From Roseiarcus sp963820775 (GTDB lineage Bacteria > Pseudomonadota > Alphaproteobacteria > Rhizobiales > Beijerinckiaceae), in contig CAWGBF010000003.1 of the NCBI GenBank assembly GCA_963820775.1, positions 62,001 to 126,000 of the forward strand: DNA of 64,000 bases, read 5' to 3'. Made by a program: the position numbers and the translations under genes. Numbering within the stretch: the stretch's first letter is position 1; each line of letters starts with the position of its first letter. This document shows positions 8,575 through 17,667 of this stretch, in pieces. The notes below the pieces were generated by a model. The model was not told the DNA's origin, ran no database searches, and was given only the letters and a program-made list of their open reading frames with translations.

Positions 8575-10136
8575 GGCCCCGAACCGACGGAGGCCGACGC
8601 GATATCGGCAAGCAAGTCGGGCGTCGGCGACCCTTTTTCCACCAGATCGAGGACCTTGTCGAACTGGCCGTCCTGGAAAAGAATCTTCATGAACTGCGCG
8701 CGCTTGTGCGCGGCCGGTGGCGGGCCGGCGATCAGGCTTCGGAAAGCGAACTGCTGCTTGCGCCCGAGAGTCTCCCAGTCCTTCAGCCTGTCGGCCTCCG
8801 ACCTCACCCAGACTTCGGAGGCGTTCGCCCAGCACAAGGTGACGGCGTCGCAGTTCGCGAGAAGATCGTCGTTGTAGCGACGCGTTTCGGCGTCCGAACC
8901 AGCGGCCGGAAGTTGGATTTTCACTGGGCTTCCGCGCAGCGCGTCGACGACGGCGCCCGCGTAGTCTTCGTCGGCGCCGTGATAGGCGAGATAGACCTCG
9001 AATTTGTCGGTTGCCGGCGTCTTCGGCGCCTGCCTACGCGTGGTTTCGGCCAGATACTGGAACAGGAATTCAATGAACTTGCTTAGGATGTCGCCATCGA
9101 TCTTGTCGGCCGGAATCTGGCCGTCGAAGCGCTCCAGAACCTTGAGCGGATCGCGCTCGACGGCGGGACCTCCCGGCTGATCCGCGGCGGCCAAAATCTT
9201 GGGCGCCCAGACAATCCGGCGAAAGACGGACTCCGATGGCTCTGCGCTTCTGGCCGCCCGCTCTCGCGCGTACCCGAGCTGCAGCTTCACGATCGGATCG
9301 AGTTCATCGTCATCCGGAACGAATCCCCGCTTCTCGCCGACAAGGTGGACAGAAACCTCAGCCTTCTCGAGCGCGGTCCTCACGTAGTCGCGAACGGCCG
9401 CGTTTTTGGGAATGTCGGAATTGACTTCGGGAACGACAGTGTAGCCCTTCCCCTGAAGCTCGAACGCGAGCCGGCTGTAGGCCGCCTCCATGTCCGCAGC
9501 CGGCTTGGCGAGATAGATGGTTCTGCCGTTCGGCAAAGCGATCGGATGGACGGGGTCCACAGCGGCGCCGGTTCCGGCGCCCTCGGCGATGCGATCGACG
9601 CGCCGTTGCAGAAAAGCGGCCAGATCGTCCCGCCGATCATAGAAGCGATCGTCACAGGCGTCTCCGCTAGTGAAGAAGGGTTTGACCTCTGCGACGTCGT
9701 TCTGGTCATCCCGAGCGTAAAAGAGGAATCCTTCCTGGGTTTGCAACAGCGGCGGGCGTTTCAATCGATCGACGTGCCCCTTTCCGACCACGACCATGCG
9801 CTCCGCTACGTTGTCGATCCCCGCCGCCCGCCGGAGCTCGACGAATTCGTCGAGCTCCCTGCGGCAGTAGGGTCGATCCAGCCAATTGTTCGACATAACG
9901 ACGACCAGGATCTGCGCCTTCTTGAGGCCTTCGCCGATCTTGCCCTCGAACTGGTCGCCGTCGCTAATGCGCTGGCGGTCGATCCAGATCTTGGCGCGAG
10001 TGGCGCCAAGATCTCTCAACTTTGCTTTTAGCATTTCACAGAAAAAAGTGACAAAACCTTTTTCGTCCTTCGCAGCCCGAAGCTGCAGGTCATCGTTATG
10101 AGCGTAAGAAATAAAGATCCCGACCTCGTCGCTCAT
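8571..10136 (-). CDS. TIR-domain protein with additional TIR-like segments (521 aa)
   Basis: Residues 4-150 form a TIR domain: VGIFISYAHNDD (strand A and box 1), KIWIDRQRISDGDQF (BB-loop region), and MSNNWLDRPYCRRELDEF, in which E94 sits where TIR NADases have their catalytic glutamate. A second TIR-like segment spans about 205-300 (IYLAKPAADMEAAYSRLAF then ALEKAEVSVHLVGEKRGFVP). A third, about 377-475, begins FEVYLAYHGADEDYAGAVV. I start at the ATG preceding SDEVG, after a weak AAGAG box, because the TIR fold begins there; an in-frame ATG 29 codons earlier is possible. It is the first gene of a pair with the STAND NTPase (ATGA overlap). It probably acts as an NAD+-consuming or nucleotide-signal effector in immunity; this is inferred from the family. 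Confidence 0.82.
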   Translation of the reverse strand: MSDEVGIFISYAHNDDLQLRAAKDEKGFVTFFCEMLKAKLRDLGATRAKIWIDRQRISDGDQFEGKIGEGLKKAQILVVVMSNNWLDRPYCRRELDEFVELRRAAGIDNVAERMVVVGKGHVDRLKRPPLLQTQEGFLFYARDDQNDVAEVKPFFTSGDACDDRFYDRRDDLAAFLQRRVDRIAEGAGTGAAVDPVHPIALPNGRTIYLAKPAADMEAAYSRLAFELQGKGYTVVPEVNSDIPKNAAVRDYVRTALEKAEVSVHLVGEKRGFVPDDDELDPIVKLQLGYARERAARSAEPSESVFRRIVWAPKILAAADQPGGPAVERDPLKVLERFDGQIPADKIDGDILSKFIEFLFQYLAETTRRQAPKTPATDKFEVYLAYHGADEDYAGAVVDALRGSPVKIQLPAAGSDAETRRYNDDLLANCDAVTLCWANASEVWVRSEADRLKDWETLGRKQQFAFRSLIAGPPPAAHKRAQFMKILFQDGQFDKVLDLVEKGSPTPDLLADIASASVGSGP

Positions 10137-10371
10137 CGAATACTCTTTTCTATCCCTGAAAAGCCTGTGCTTTACAAATCCACCAAGCGCCTGGCCTTGT
10201 TTCCGGTCAAGATAAATGGCCAACGTTAGGCTGGAATAGACGCCTCGGCCAAGAGGGAAATTCTACCCATTGACCCCAAAGCACGTATTCGAGCGACGGG
10301 CTGTGATGAAGATCACACCGTGATCCTCGCAGGGAGCGAAGATCGCGCGAAAGGCGGAGCTTTTCGCGTCC

Positions 10372-10851
10372 CTAACCCCGCTCGCGCATCAACCTCGACT
10401 TGTCGCAATTCCAGTCGCGCACTTTCTCGGTCTCGCGCTTGTCGTGCAGCTTCTTGCCGCGCCCGAGCGCGATGGCGATCTTGGCCCGGCCTTTGGCGTT
10501 GAAATAGATGCGCAGCGCAACGATGGTCATGCCTTCGCGCTCGACGCCCTTGGCGAGCTTGGCGATCTCCTTGGCGTGCAACAGCAGTTTGCGCGGACGC
10601 TTGGGCTCGTGATTGAACCGGTTGGCCTGCAGGTATTCCGGGATGTTGGCGTTGTAGAGGATGAGTTCGCCGCTGCGGTCGACGGCGGCGTAGCTCTCGG
10701 CGACTGTCGCCTTGCCGGTCCTCAGCGATTTGACCTCCGTTCCGGTCAGCATCAAGCCGGCTTCGAACGTCTCGCCGATCTCATAATCGTAGCGCGCGCG
10801 GCGGTTGTCGGCCACGACCTTGAAGTTCGGCTTCTCCTTTTCGGCCGCCAT
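10372..10851 (-). CDS. smpB: SsrA-binding protein SmpB
   Basis: 159 residues, the normal length. SmpB binds tmRNA and carries it to stalled ribosomes for trans-translation. The family marks are ADNRRARYDYEIGETFEAGL, LTGTEVKSLRTGKA, NIPEYLQANRFNHEPKRPRK, and the basic tail DKRETEKVRDWNCDKSR. The ATG at 10851 is chosen because the homologous region begins about ten codons later; the frame upstream is antisense-like. It lies eight bases downstream of dapA on the same strand, a conserved alphaproteobacterial order. Confidence 0.95.
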   Translation of the reverse strand: MAAEKEKPNFKVVADNRRARYDYEIGETFEAGLMLTGTEVKSLRTGKATVAESYAAVDRSGELILYNANIPEYLQANRFNHEPKRPRKLLLHAKEIAKLAKGVEREGMTIVALRIYFNAKGRAKIAIALGRGKKLHDKRETEKVRDWNCDKSRLMRERG

Positions 10852-10859
10852 GTCAGCTC

Positions 10860-11753
10860 TTAAGCATTCAAGAGGCCCGCGTGGACCATGGCGCGGCGGA
10901 TCAGCGCCTCGGTCGCCTGGCCGACCGGAACAAGCGGCAAGCGGGTCTCGGCCTGAATCCGGCCGAGCACACTCAGCGCGTATTTCGCCCCGTTCACTCC
11001 GGGCTCGGCGAAAATTGCCGCGTGCAGGGGCGTCAGCCGGTCCTGGATCTTGAGCGCGTGGCTCCAGTCGCCCTTGAAGGTCGCCTCCATCAATTCCGCG
11101 CACGGCCCGGGCGCGATATTGGCGCTAACCGAAATGCAGCCGTGCCCGCCGGCGGCCATCGCCGCCAGCGCCGTCATGTCTTCGCCAGAAAGTTGGATAA
11201 AGTCCGCCCCCATCGCCTGTCGCTGCCTTGACACCCGACCGACATCGCCGGTCGCGTCCTTGACGCCGACGATGTTTGGCAATTCGGACAACCGCTTCAT
11301 CGTCTCGACCGACATGTCGACGACGCTTCGCGGGGGGATGTTGTAGATGATGATCGGAATTCCGATCGTGTCGTTGACGGCCTTGAAGTGCTGATAGAGC
11401 CCTTCTTGCGTCGGCTTGTTGTAATAGGGCGTGACGACCAGAACGGCGTCCGCGCCGCTTCGCTCGGCATGGCGGGCAAGCTCGATCGCCTCGCCGGTAT
11501 TGTTGGAGCCTGCACCGGCAATCACAGGAACCCGGCCGCGCGCTTCGTCGATGCAGATGTCGACGGCCTGGCGGTGCTCGTCATGGGTGAGGGTCGGGCT
11601 CTCTCCCGTGGTCCCGACCGGCACCAGGCCATGCGAGCCGGACGCGATCTGCCAGTCGATCAGCGCGCGATAGGCGGGCTCGTCGATCTTGCCATCCTTG
11701 AACGGGGTGACCAGCGCTGTCATCGATCCGTGAAACTTGGCTCGCTTTTCCAT
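10860..11753 (-). CDS. dapA: 4-hydroxy-tetrahydrodipicolinate synthase
   Basis: 297 residues. DapA condenses pyruvate with aspartate-semialdehyde in lysine and peptidoglycan-precursor synthesis. The N-terminus reads FHGSMTALVTPF. The pyruvate-binding loop is GTTGESPTL (47-55), Tyr137 is in IYNIPPRS, and the Schiff-base lysine is K165 in IVGVKDATGD. It is transcribed with smpB. The slt gene diverges from it, so the promoters of both lie between about 11754 and 11902. Confidence 0.95.
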   Translation of the reverse strand: MEKRAKFHGSMTALVTPFKDGKIDEPAYRALIDWQIASGSHGLVPVGTTGESPTLTHDEHRQAVDICIDEARGRVPVIAGAGSNNTGEAIELARHAERSGADAVLVVTPYYNKPTQEGLYQHFKAVNDTIGIPIIIYNIPPRSVVDMSVETMKRLSELPNIVGVKDATGDVGRVSRQRQAMGADFIQLSGEDMTALAAMAAGGHGCISVSANIAPGPCAELMEATFKGDWSHALKIQDRLTPLHAAIFAEPGVNGAKYALSVLGRIQAETRLPLVPVGQATEALIRRAMVHAGLLNA

Positions 11754-11902
11754 GGCTCCCGCTCGTCTCGTCTCGCGTCCAATCGATTGGTGCGGACACA
11801 TAGCCCCGACGCGCCGCAGGCGAAAGGGGTTCAACGCCGAACGCCACGGTTTAGATCTTGGTCACCAAAATCGGGCCATCCTCGTATAAGAGGACTGGAC
11901 CC

Positions 11903-14274
11903 ATGACGATATTGCAATTCGGCCCGCTTCTGGCCATTGCCGGCGCCGCTTGCCTGGTTGCGTGGACGCCGGAAGAACGTCCCCCGCCGCCCGAAGTCGC
12001 GACGCTTGGCCTTGGGTCGGGCTCGCACTACGACGCCGCGCCGACAGAGACCGCGAGCGTCACCGGGGCGGCGCCCCAGCTATCGCTGCGCCCCCAACAT
12101 CTGGGGATCAACGCGTCCCAGCGCACTCTTCCGCCGCTGGCGCGGGGACACAGGAGGCGGGCCTGAGCGCGGTACGCGGGGAGCCCGCCGGCGCCCCCAC
12201 GCCTCCATTCGGGGCTGCCCGGAGCGACAAGGACGTCGAGGTCCAATTCGCCTACGCCAACATTGAGGGCGCAGCGCCCGCGCTTGGCGCCCCCTCCGGG
12301 GCCGCGCCGCCTACGGCCGCGACGGTTCCAGAGCCGTCTGCGTCGACGCCCGGCCCAGCGCTATCTGCGCCGGCGGCTGACGCAGCCTCGCCGCCGCCTG
12401 CGCCCGCTTCCCAAGCCGCGATTCTGTACAAGAAGGGCGATGTCGCGGGCCTCATGGCGCTCGCGGCGTCTGCCGCCGATATGGCCGAGCGATCGGCGCT
12501 GGATTGGGCGTCTTTGCGCGCTGACGCACACCCGTCCTTCGCCTCACTCTCCGCCTTCCTCGAGGCTCACCCCAGCTGGCCCAGCCGCGGGTGGATTCGC
12601 GACCGGCAGGAAGCCGATCTGGTCGCGCATCCGCCGGCGCCGGCGAAGGTCGGCGCATTTTTCGCTGGCGAGCGGCCGCAATCGAGCGCGGGCAAGATCG
12701 CCGCGGCGCGCGCCGCCCAGGTGACGGGCCACGCCGAGGAGGCGTCGCAAATCATCCGCAGCCTTTGGGGCGACGGTAGTTTCGACGCCCTGACCGAGAC
12801 CGTCGTCTTGCGCGAATTCGGCTCTTTGCTCACCAAGGCCGACCACGCTTATCGGGCCGACCGCCTGTTTTATGCCGGTTACCTCGGCGCCGGCGCACGC
12901 GCTGCGGCGCTTGCCGGCGCCGACGTCCTGGCGCTCGCCCAGGCCCGGATCGCGGCGGCTCGCGCGCCGATGAGCGCGGGGTTGGTCAAGGCGGTTCCGC
13001 CGGCTTTGCGCAACGATCCCGGTCTCCTGTTCTCCAGGATCCAGTACGCTCGGCGCGCGGGCCGCGTCTACGAGGCGGCGGTCATGCTGAGCCTCGCGCC
13101 GCACGATCGCGCCGCGGTCGTCAATCCGGATCGATGGTGGAGCGAGCGGAAGATGGTCGCCCGCGCATTGCTCGACCTCGACGAGCCGCGACTTGCGTTT
13201 GAAGTCTGCGACCAGACCGTCCGGCCCGATACGTCCGAGGCTCAGGTCGACGCCGCCTTCCACGCCGGCTGGATCGCCTTGCGCTTTCTTGACGACGCTC
13301 CTTCGGCGGCGAAGCGGTTTGCGCTCGCGGCCGAGGCCGCCGAGAACCCGTTGTCCGCGGCGCGCGCCGCCTATTGGCAGGGTCGCGCCGCCGAGGCGAT
13401 TGGCGACTCTCCGGCCGCGAAGACTTTCTACACGCGCGCCGCCAGCGTCCCAATCGCGTATTACGGCCAGCTTGCTGCGCAACGTCTTGGCGAATCTCGT
13501 CTCGCCTTCCGCGCGCCGGCGGCGGCGGCCGAGGGCGATCGGCGCGACGAGGCGGTCCGCGCCGTCCAGGCGCTCTACGCCGACGGGCTCGACGATCTCG
13601 CGGCGGCGCTGGCCTTCGACGCCGCCCGGCAGTGGCGCGACGAGTCGCAGCTCGCCGCCATGGCGGAGGTGGTGAAGGACCGGGACGACGCAGGGACTCA
13701 AGTCCAATTCGCCAAGATCGCCGTCATGCAAGGCCATCCGCTCGAAGCGATGGCGTTTCCGGCCGCCGGCATGCCGGCCTTTGTGCCGCTGCTCCGCTCC
13801 GCAGACCTGCCCACCGTCTACGCGGTCGCCCGGCAGGAGAGCGAATTCATCTGGCATGCGTCGTCGGGGGCCGGCGCGAAGGGGCTGATGCAGATGATGC
13901 CGGCGACCGCGGTTGTGACTGCGCGGCGCGCCGGCGTCGACTTCGATTACGCCCGCCTCATCGTCGATCCCGCTTTCAACACCCAGCTTGGCGCGGCGCT
14001 TCTGGGTCAATTGATCGAAGACGAACGCGGCTCACGCGAACTTGCCTTCGCCGCCTACAATGCGGGTCCGGGTCGGGTGGCGCAGTGGATCGCCGTGCAT
14101 GGCGATCCGCGCGACGGAGCGGTCGATCTCGTCGACTGGATCGAGCGCATTCCGTTCGACGAGACGCGCGACTACGTCGAGCGGGTGAGCGAGAACCTCG
14201 GCGTCTATCGCCAGCGCTTCGCCGACGAGAAGCTGGCGCCGCCGCCCGTGTCGGCCCGAGTGGCGCGCGAATAG
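11903..14274 (+). CDS. slt: Soluble lytic murein transglycosylase (frameshifted N-terminus)
   Basis: A periplasmic lytic transglycosylase that cleaves peptidoglycan to 1,6-anhydro products. The catalytic C-terminal SLT domain has RQESEFIWHASSGAGAKGLM, in which the first Glu is catalytic, then MPATA and AFAAYNAGPGRV. A long helical-repeat superhelix precedes it. The main frame (11950-14274) has no ATG near its beginning, only a TTG in an unlikely sequence. A good start lies at 11903 in another frame, with the signal peptide MTILQFGPLLAIAGAACLVA. The two frames appear to join in the Pro/Ala-rich linker between about 12070 and 12160, so one base is probably wrong or lost. It diverges from dapA. 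Confidence 0.88.
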
Positions 14275-14447
14275 ATCCGGTTCGGCCGGCGCTCTAGAAG
14301 CTCGCCGTCACAACATTCGGATCAATCCGCCAAACTCGAACCGCGCGACGCCGGTTAGGCGGCTGCAACTTGCCGCAGTTCAAGTGGAACTCTTTGCGTC
14401 TCATCTTCGTTGCGTGTCTGCGGTCTCTCGAGCAGGAAGGATACGTC

Positions 14448-14768
14448 GTGGACAAGACCATCATGGGACTCTTAGGCGGCGCGTCGGCGCTGGCTCTCCT
14501 CGGCGGATCTCAGGCCTCTGCTGCGCCTACCGTCGACGAGGTCAATCTCTCGCAGCCGGCGCGCTCGTTTGCCGAGTTGTTGGAGCCCATCCCGGATGCC
14601 GAGAGGGTTCTGCGCGCGGAGAACGAGCGCAGCAATGATACTGCTGTATCTGAAGACAAGCCGATGGTTGTGACTGACTATTACCATCACCACTATCATC
14701 ACCACTATCATCACCATCATCACTACTATCATCATCACCACCATCATCATCATTATCACTACTACTAG
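14448..14768 (+). CDS. Exported His/Tyr-rich protein, probable metal binder
   Basis: A 106-residue protein starting at GTG 14448 after AGGAAGGA. A signal peptide (MGLLGGASALALLGGSQASA region) predicts export. The mature part has a short acidic/polar stretch, and the last 30 or so residues are almost pure His and Tyr (YHHHYHHHYHHHHHYYHH and so on). Poly-His tails bind Ni, Zn, Cu or Fe, so a periplasmic metal buffer or carrier is the natural guess. Similar short secreted His-rich proteins are common in Hyphomicrobiales. An ATG 26 codons earlier is open but would bury the signal peptide. Confidence 0.75.
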   Translation: MDKTIMGLLGGASALALLGGSQASAAPTVDEVNLSQPARSFAELLEPIPDAERVLRAENERSNDTAVSEDKPMVVTDYYHHHYHHHYHHHHHYYHHHHHHHHYHYY

Positions 14769-15250
14769 TGAGATTGCTGGCCGAGGCGGTTCTGCATTTG
14801 ACGGCGCCGGTTTCCTGCCTTCTCGGTGGCGAACGCGGCGCACTGGTAGGCGGATCCGTTTGGATTTTCTTGGCGGGTCGACTTTCGCTACGAAAACCTG
14901 TCTTTTGAGCTATTGGAATAGTTTGGATTTCCTTGGATTATCTCGTCCGAATCTAGACTTTTCAATGGGTTACGGGAGATAAACGCGGAAAAATTTTTCC
15001 GGGGGCTTTTGCCGCGGGTTTTGACATCGCCGCGACGGGAGGCCCCGGTCTGGGCATGCGAAAGGGCGAGCTTGGTCATATGGCGAGCTTAGCCTTATTT
15101 CCGATTTTCCGCAACCATTTGTCGCCGAGCCGTCGTCCTTCCGGTCGTCCCGTTCCATAAGCAGATTGCTCTACGCCCGGCCAAGGGTCGGGCGTCGTCG
15201 CTACGAGTTCACGAAAGACTTGGGGGCGGCGTTCAGAAGGGCCGCCTCGG
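14769..15250. other. Intergenic, contains one interspersed repeat copy
   Basis: No gene is supported. A small minus-strand frame (about 14888-15079) runs through the repeat at 14923-15010 and its sequence looks repeat-derived. The AT-rich stretch 14880-15000 stands out from the flanking DNA. Confidence 0.5.
14923..15010 (+). repeat. Interspersed repeat, copy A
   Basis: About 88 bases that align without gaps to copy B (46586-46673), sharing TGGATTTCCTT, CTCGTCCGAATC and TCAATGGGTTAC, and ending in GAAAAATTTTTC and GCTTTT. The central 18 bases ACTTTTCAATGGGTTACG recur exactly in copy C near 42130-42147 on the other strand. Function unknown. Confidence 0.75.
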
Positions 15251-15976
15251 TCAGTGGCGTTGCTTAGCCTTTTCGGTCGCGGCGCCGAGAATATGTCGAT
15301 AGGTGCCATCAAAGACCGTATTGGTGGCGGACGTCCACTCCGTGTCCGCCGATAGCGTCGCGCGACTCCGAAAGATTCGCCGCGACTGCAGTTCGCGCTC
15401 CGCGGCCTCCTCATCCGACATGGGGATGAGGTCGAACGTGGCCTCTTCGGGCACGACAAGGATCTGCGCAAACGGTTCGCCGGGCCGGAAAATATGGGTC
15501 TTGCCCTCGGGCGGCGATTTAAAGACCAGGAAAAAGACCATCGGCCACCAGCGGCGGATGAGCGCCGGGACCGCGATCGGAGTCGTGTCGGTGGGGTCGG
15601 TGTAGAAACGCGGGTGCGGCTCGAAACGAACCGCCCATCCCACCTCCACCTTCAGGTCAAGCGACAGCTGATAGGTGTAGTAAAGATCGCCAAATGAACG
15701 GAACGGCGGCCATTGGCCGCTTTGTCCCTCCGGCGGAGGGCCGAAATCGCCCTCAAGTCCAAGCTTCCCGCCGCTCACGCTCACCCGCAGCTCGTTCTCA
15801 TGCCCGTAGAACAACTCGATTCCGTAGCGAGCGCCCTCCGAAAACGGCAGGCAATGCCAGGCCTGCTCCATCGACCCGTCCTTTCGCGGCTGGCGTTCGC
15901 CGCCCCAGCCTGGGACTTCGAGCTTGGTGCGTCGTAGATTGAGCCCCGGCGTGAACGATCGATACTTGACCTGCAT
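15251..15976 (-). CDS. Conserved-looking hypothetical protein (241 aa)
   Basis: A soluble protein without signal peptide or membrane helix. It is rich in aromatic and acidic residues, with motifs YGIELFYGHENELRVSVSGG, VRFEPHPRFYTDPTDTTPIA, RRWWPMVFFLVFKSPPEGK and PGEPFAQILVVPEEA. Codon use matches the surroundings, and the beta-rich pattern suggests a single compact domain. The WP-x-x-F-x-VFKSP followed by a P-G-E-P-x-A-x-x-x-VP run is reminiscent of DUF6065-type proteins, but I cannot confirm that. The next gene downstream is convergent only with distant plus-strand genes. Confidence 0.65.
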   Translation of the reverse strand: MQVKYRSFTPGLNLRRTKLEVPGWGGERQPRKDGSMEQAWHCLPFSEGARYGIELFYGHENELRVSVSGGKLGLEGDFGPPPEGQSGQWPPFRSFGDLYYTYQLSLDLKVEVGWAVRFEPHPRFYTDPTDTTPIAVPALIRRWWPMVFFLVFKSPPEGKTHIFRPGEPFAQILVVPEEATFDLIPMSDEEAAERELQSRRIFRSRATLSADTEWTSATNTVFDGTYRHILGAATEKAKQRH

Positions 15977-16065
15977 AGGCGAGCCATCCTGCCGCGTTGC
16001 TCAATTCAATGCATTTGACGCGACCGTCGTTCCGAAGGGCGGGCCGCGCGCCGCGCGTCGCCCAC

Positions 16066-17378
16066 TCAGATCAATGCCTTCACCGTTTCGACGAGCTTCG
16101 GGATGTCGACCGCATAGGCGAAGGTCGAATCCTTCACATGACGAGGCATGCTGGCCAGCGCCTCGTCGGACTGGCGCTGGAACAGGACGACGTGTTCAAG
16201 CCCCAGCATGGCGCAGAAATGCGAGGACCATGGGTCATGCTGGCCTTCGGCGATGATCTCGACGATCTTTGCTTTCGGCGGGCAGAAGTAGGCGTTCGAC
16301 AGGGCGGCGCCGAACTCGCAGACGATGATCTCCGCCTGAGCGAACAAGAGCGCCTGTTCGTCGAACTTGAGCCTGTCCGGCTGGATCGCGACGAAACCGA
16401 GGGCTTTGAGCGCCTCGATCATCGCCGCCCGATTGGTGAGGTTTCGGCTGTTCGACGGGCTACGGCAGACGAGCACGCGCGGCGGCGTGCCCGTCGCAGG
16501 GGCATGTTTTCGCACATTGGCGAGAATGCGCCCGAACGCTTCGCGGTTTTGGGGATGCGCGTTCTGGCTGCTTAGGCCCGTAAACCGGTTCGAGGTGACC
16601 GCATGTTCGAGAAAGACCGGCCTCGGCCTGACCTCGCGGATGAGGCTGTGTGGGACCTCGAGCCGGGCGATCAGAGCGCGCTGCCACGGCTTCAAGCTCC
16701 AGGTCAGCATCGGAACGCCCATTCTCGCGCCGAGGTCGATCAGCGGCGCAATATCGTGCAGATAATGGCCGTAATTGTGCTTGTCCGAGCCAGAAATGAG
16801 CAAATGCTCGCCCGCGATTCGAGGCGCGCGCGCGAGTCTTCGAGATGCAGCCGGCGCTCGTGCGTCCCGTCCGGCAGCGGCCGGTCGACGATCGCCTTGA
16901 TCGACGACAAGTACCCCTCCCGATATGGGAGCAGGCACGAGTGGCGCCAGACTCGGCCCTCTGGCGAGATGAGCAGGCCGAACGCCGGAAACCAGTATTG
17001 ATCGACCAGATGCTCGAGCGTCATCGCCGGCGCATGGACAGTGTGATCGAGATAGTGGACGCGCTCGGCGTTGGTCGAAATGACGCTGAGCGGGTGTGTC
17101 CGCGTCCGGTATTCGCAGGGCGCGACAACCTCGCATTGCGCGAGCGGGGGCGGCGATCGTCCTTCATAGGGGACGACCGTCAGAGTCGTCGCTTCGTCGA
17201 GAGCGACTGGAACTCCCGCGGTGGACGCCGGCAGCGCGTTGCGCAATTTGCGGCGAAAATTCCGCCACGGGGTGCGGACGGCGTCTCGCCAGACTGCGTG
17301 CAGCGATCGATTGAGGCGAACGAGCTTTTCGTTTTCGATTCGCTCGCGCGCCAGGCCGCTCCGCTGGGTATCCAACAA
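16066..17378 (-). CDS. Glycosyltransferase family 61 protein (frameshifted)
   Basis: A family 61 (DUF563) glycosyltransferase of about 430 residues, split over two frames. The N-terminal part (17378 to about 16830) carries EHLVDQYWFPAFGLLIS and REGYLSSIKAI. The C-terminal part (about 16830-16066) has the hallmark GSDKHNYGHYLHDIAPLID and VCEFGAALSNAYFCPPKAKI. The frames meet inside an alternating GC run at 16824-16834, a place prone to both replication slippage and base-calling error. The enzymes add sugars such as xylose or GlcNAc to cell-surface glycans. The start is uncertain: only TTG codons (17378, 17381) are available after an in-frame stop. Confidence 0.8.
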
Positions 17379-17532
17379 GTCCAGATCCTACTCCAGTAGC
17401 GAGGTCGTCGCCCGCCGCTCCAGTTGCGGGTCTATGCCCGAACGCGCCGGCGCCGACAAGGGCGCCTTATCCACTGCGATCAGGGCCGTCCGCGTGACTT
17501 TGTCCATGTCGGAGTCTAGCTCCGATAGGATT

Positions 17533-17667
17533 ATGGGCTTCCAATTCGTTCATGCCGCCGACGTCCACCTCGATTCGCCGCTGGCGGCGCTGGCCATGCG
17601 GGATCCTGAACTCGCCGATCGGATTGGCGCGGCGACGCGAACAGCCTCTGTCGCGGCGCTCGTATGA
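17533..17667 (+). pseudogene. Truncated duplicate N-terminus of an SbcD-like nuclease
   Basis: A 44-codon frame that repeats the opening of the next gene in divergent form: FVHAADVHLDSPLAALAMRD here against FLHAADLHLGSPFLGLAQKD there. Only the first metallophosphoesterase motif is present, so it cannot be catalytic. Its stop overlaps the start of the full gene by ATGA, so if translated it would act as a leader. It looks like the stump of a tandem paralogue. Confidence 0.7.

Noticed and set aside
7636..8877. 413-codon plus-strand frame opposite the STAND gene
   Set aside because: Antisense shadow of a clear nSTAND1 coding region.
12544..14010. 488-codon minus-strand frame opposite slt
   Set aside because: Composition and lack of motifs show it is the complement of the transglycosylase.
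14680..14770. CAT/CAC/TAT tract as a CRISPR-like or microsatellite array
   Set aside because: It is the in-frame coding sequence of the His/Tyr tail, without spacers.
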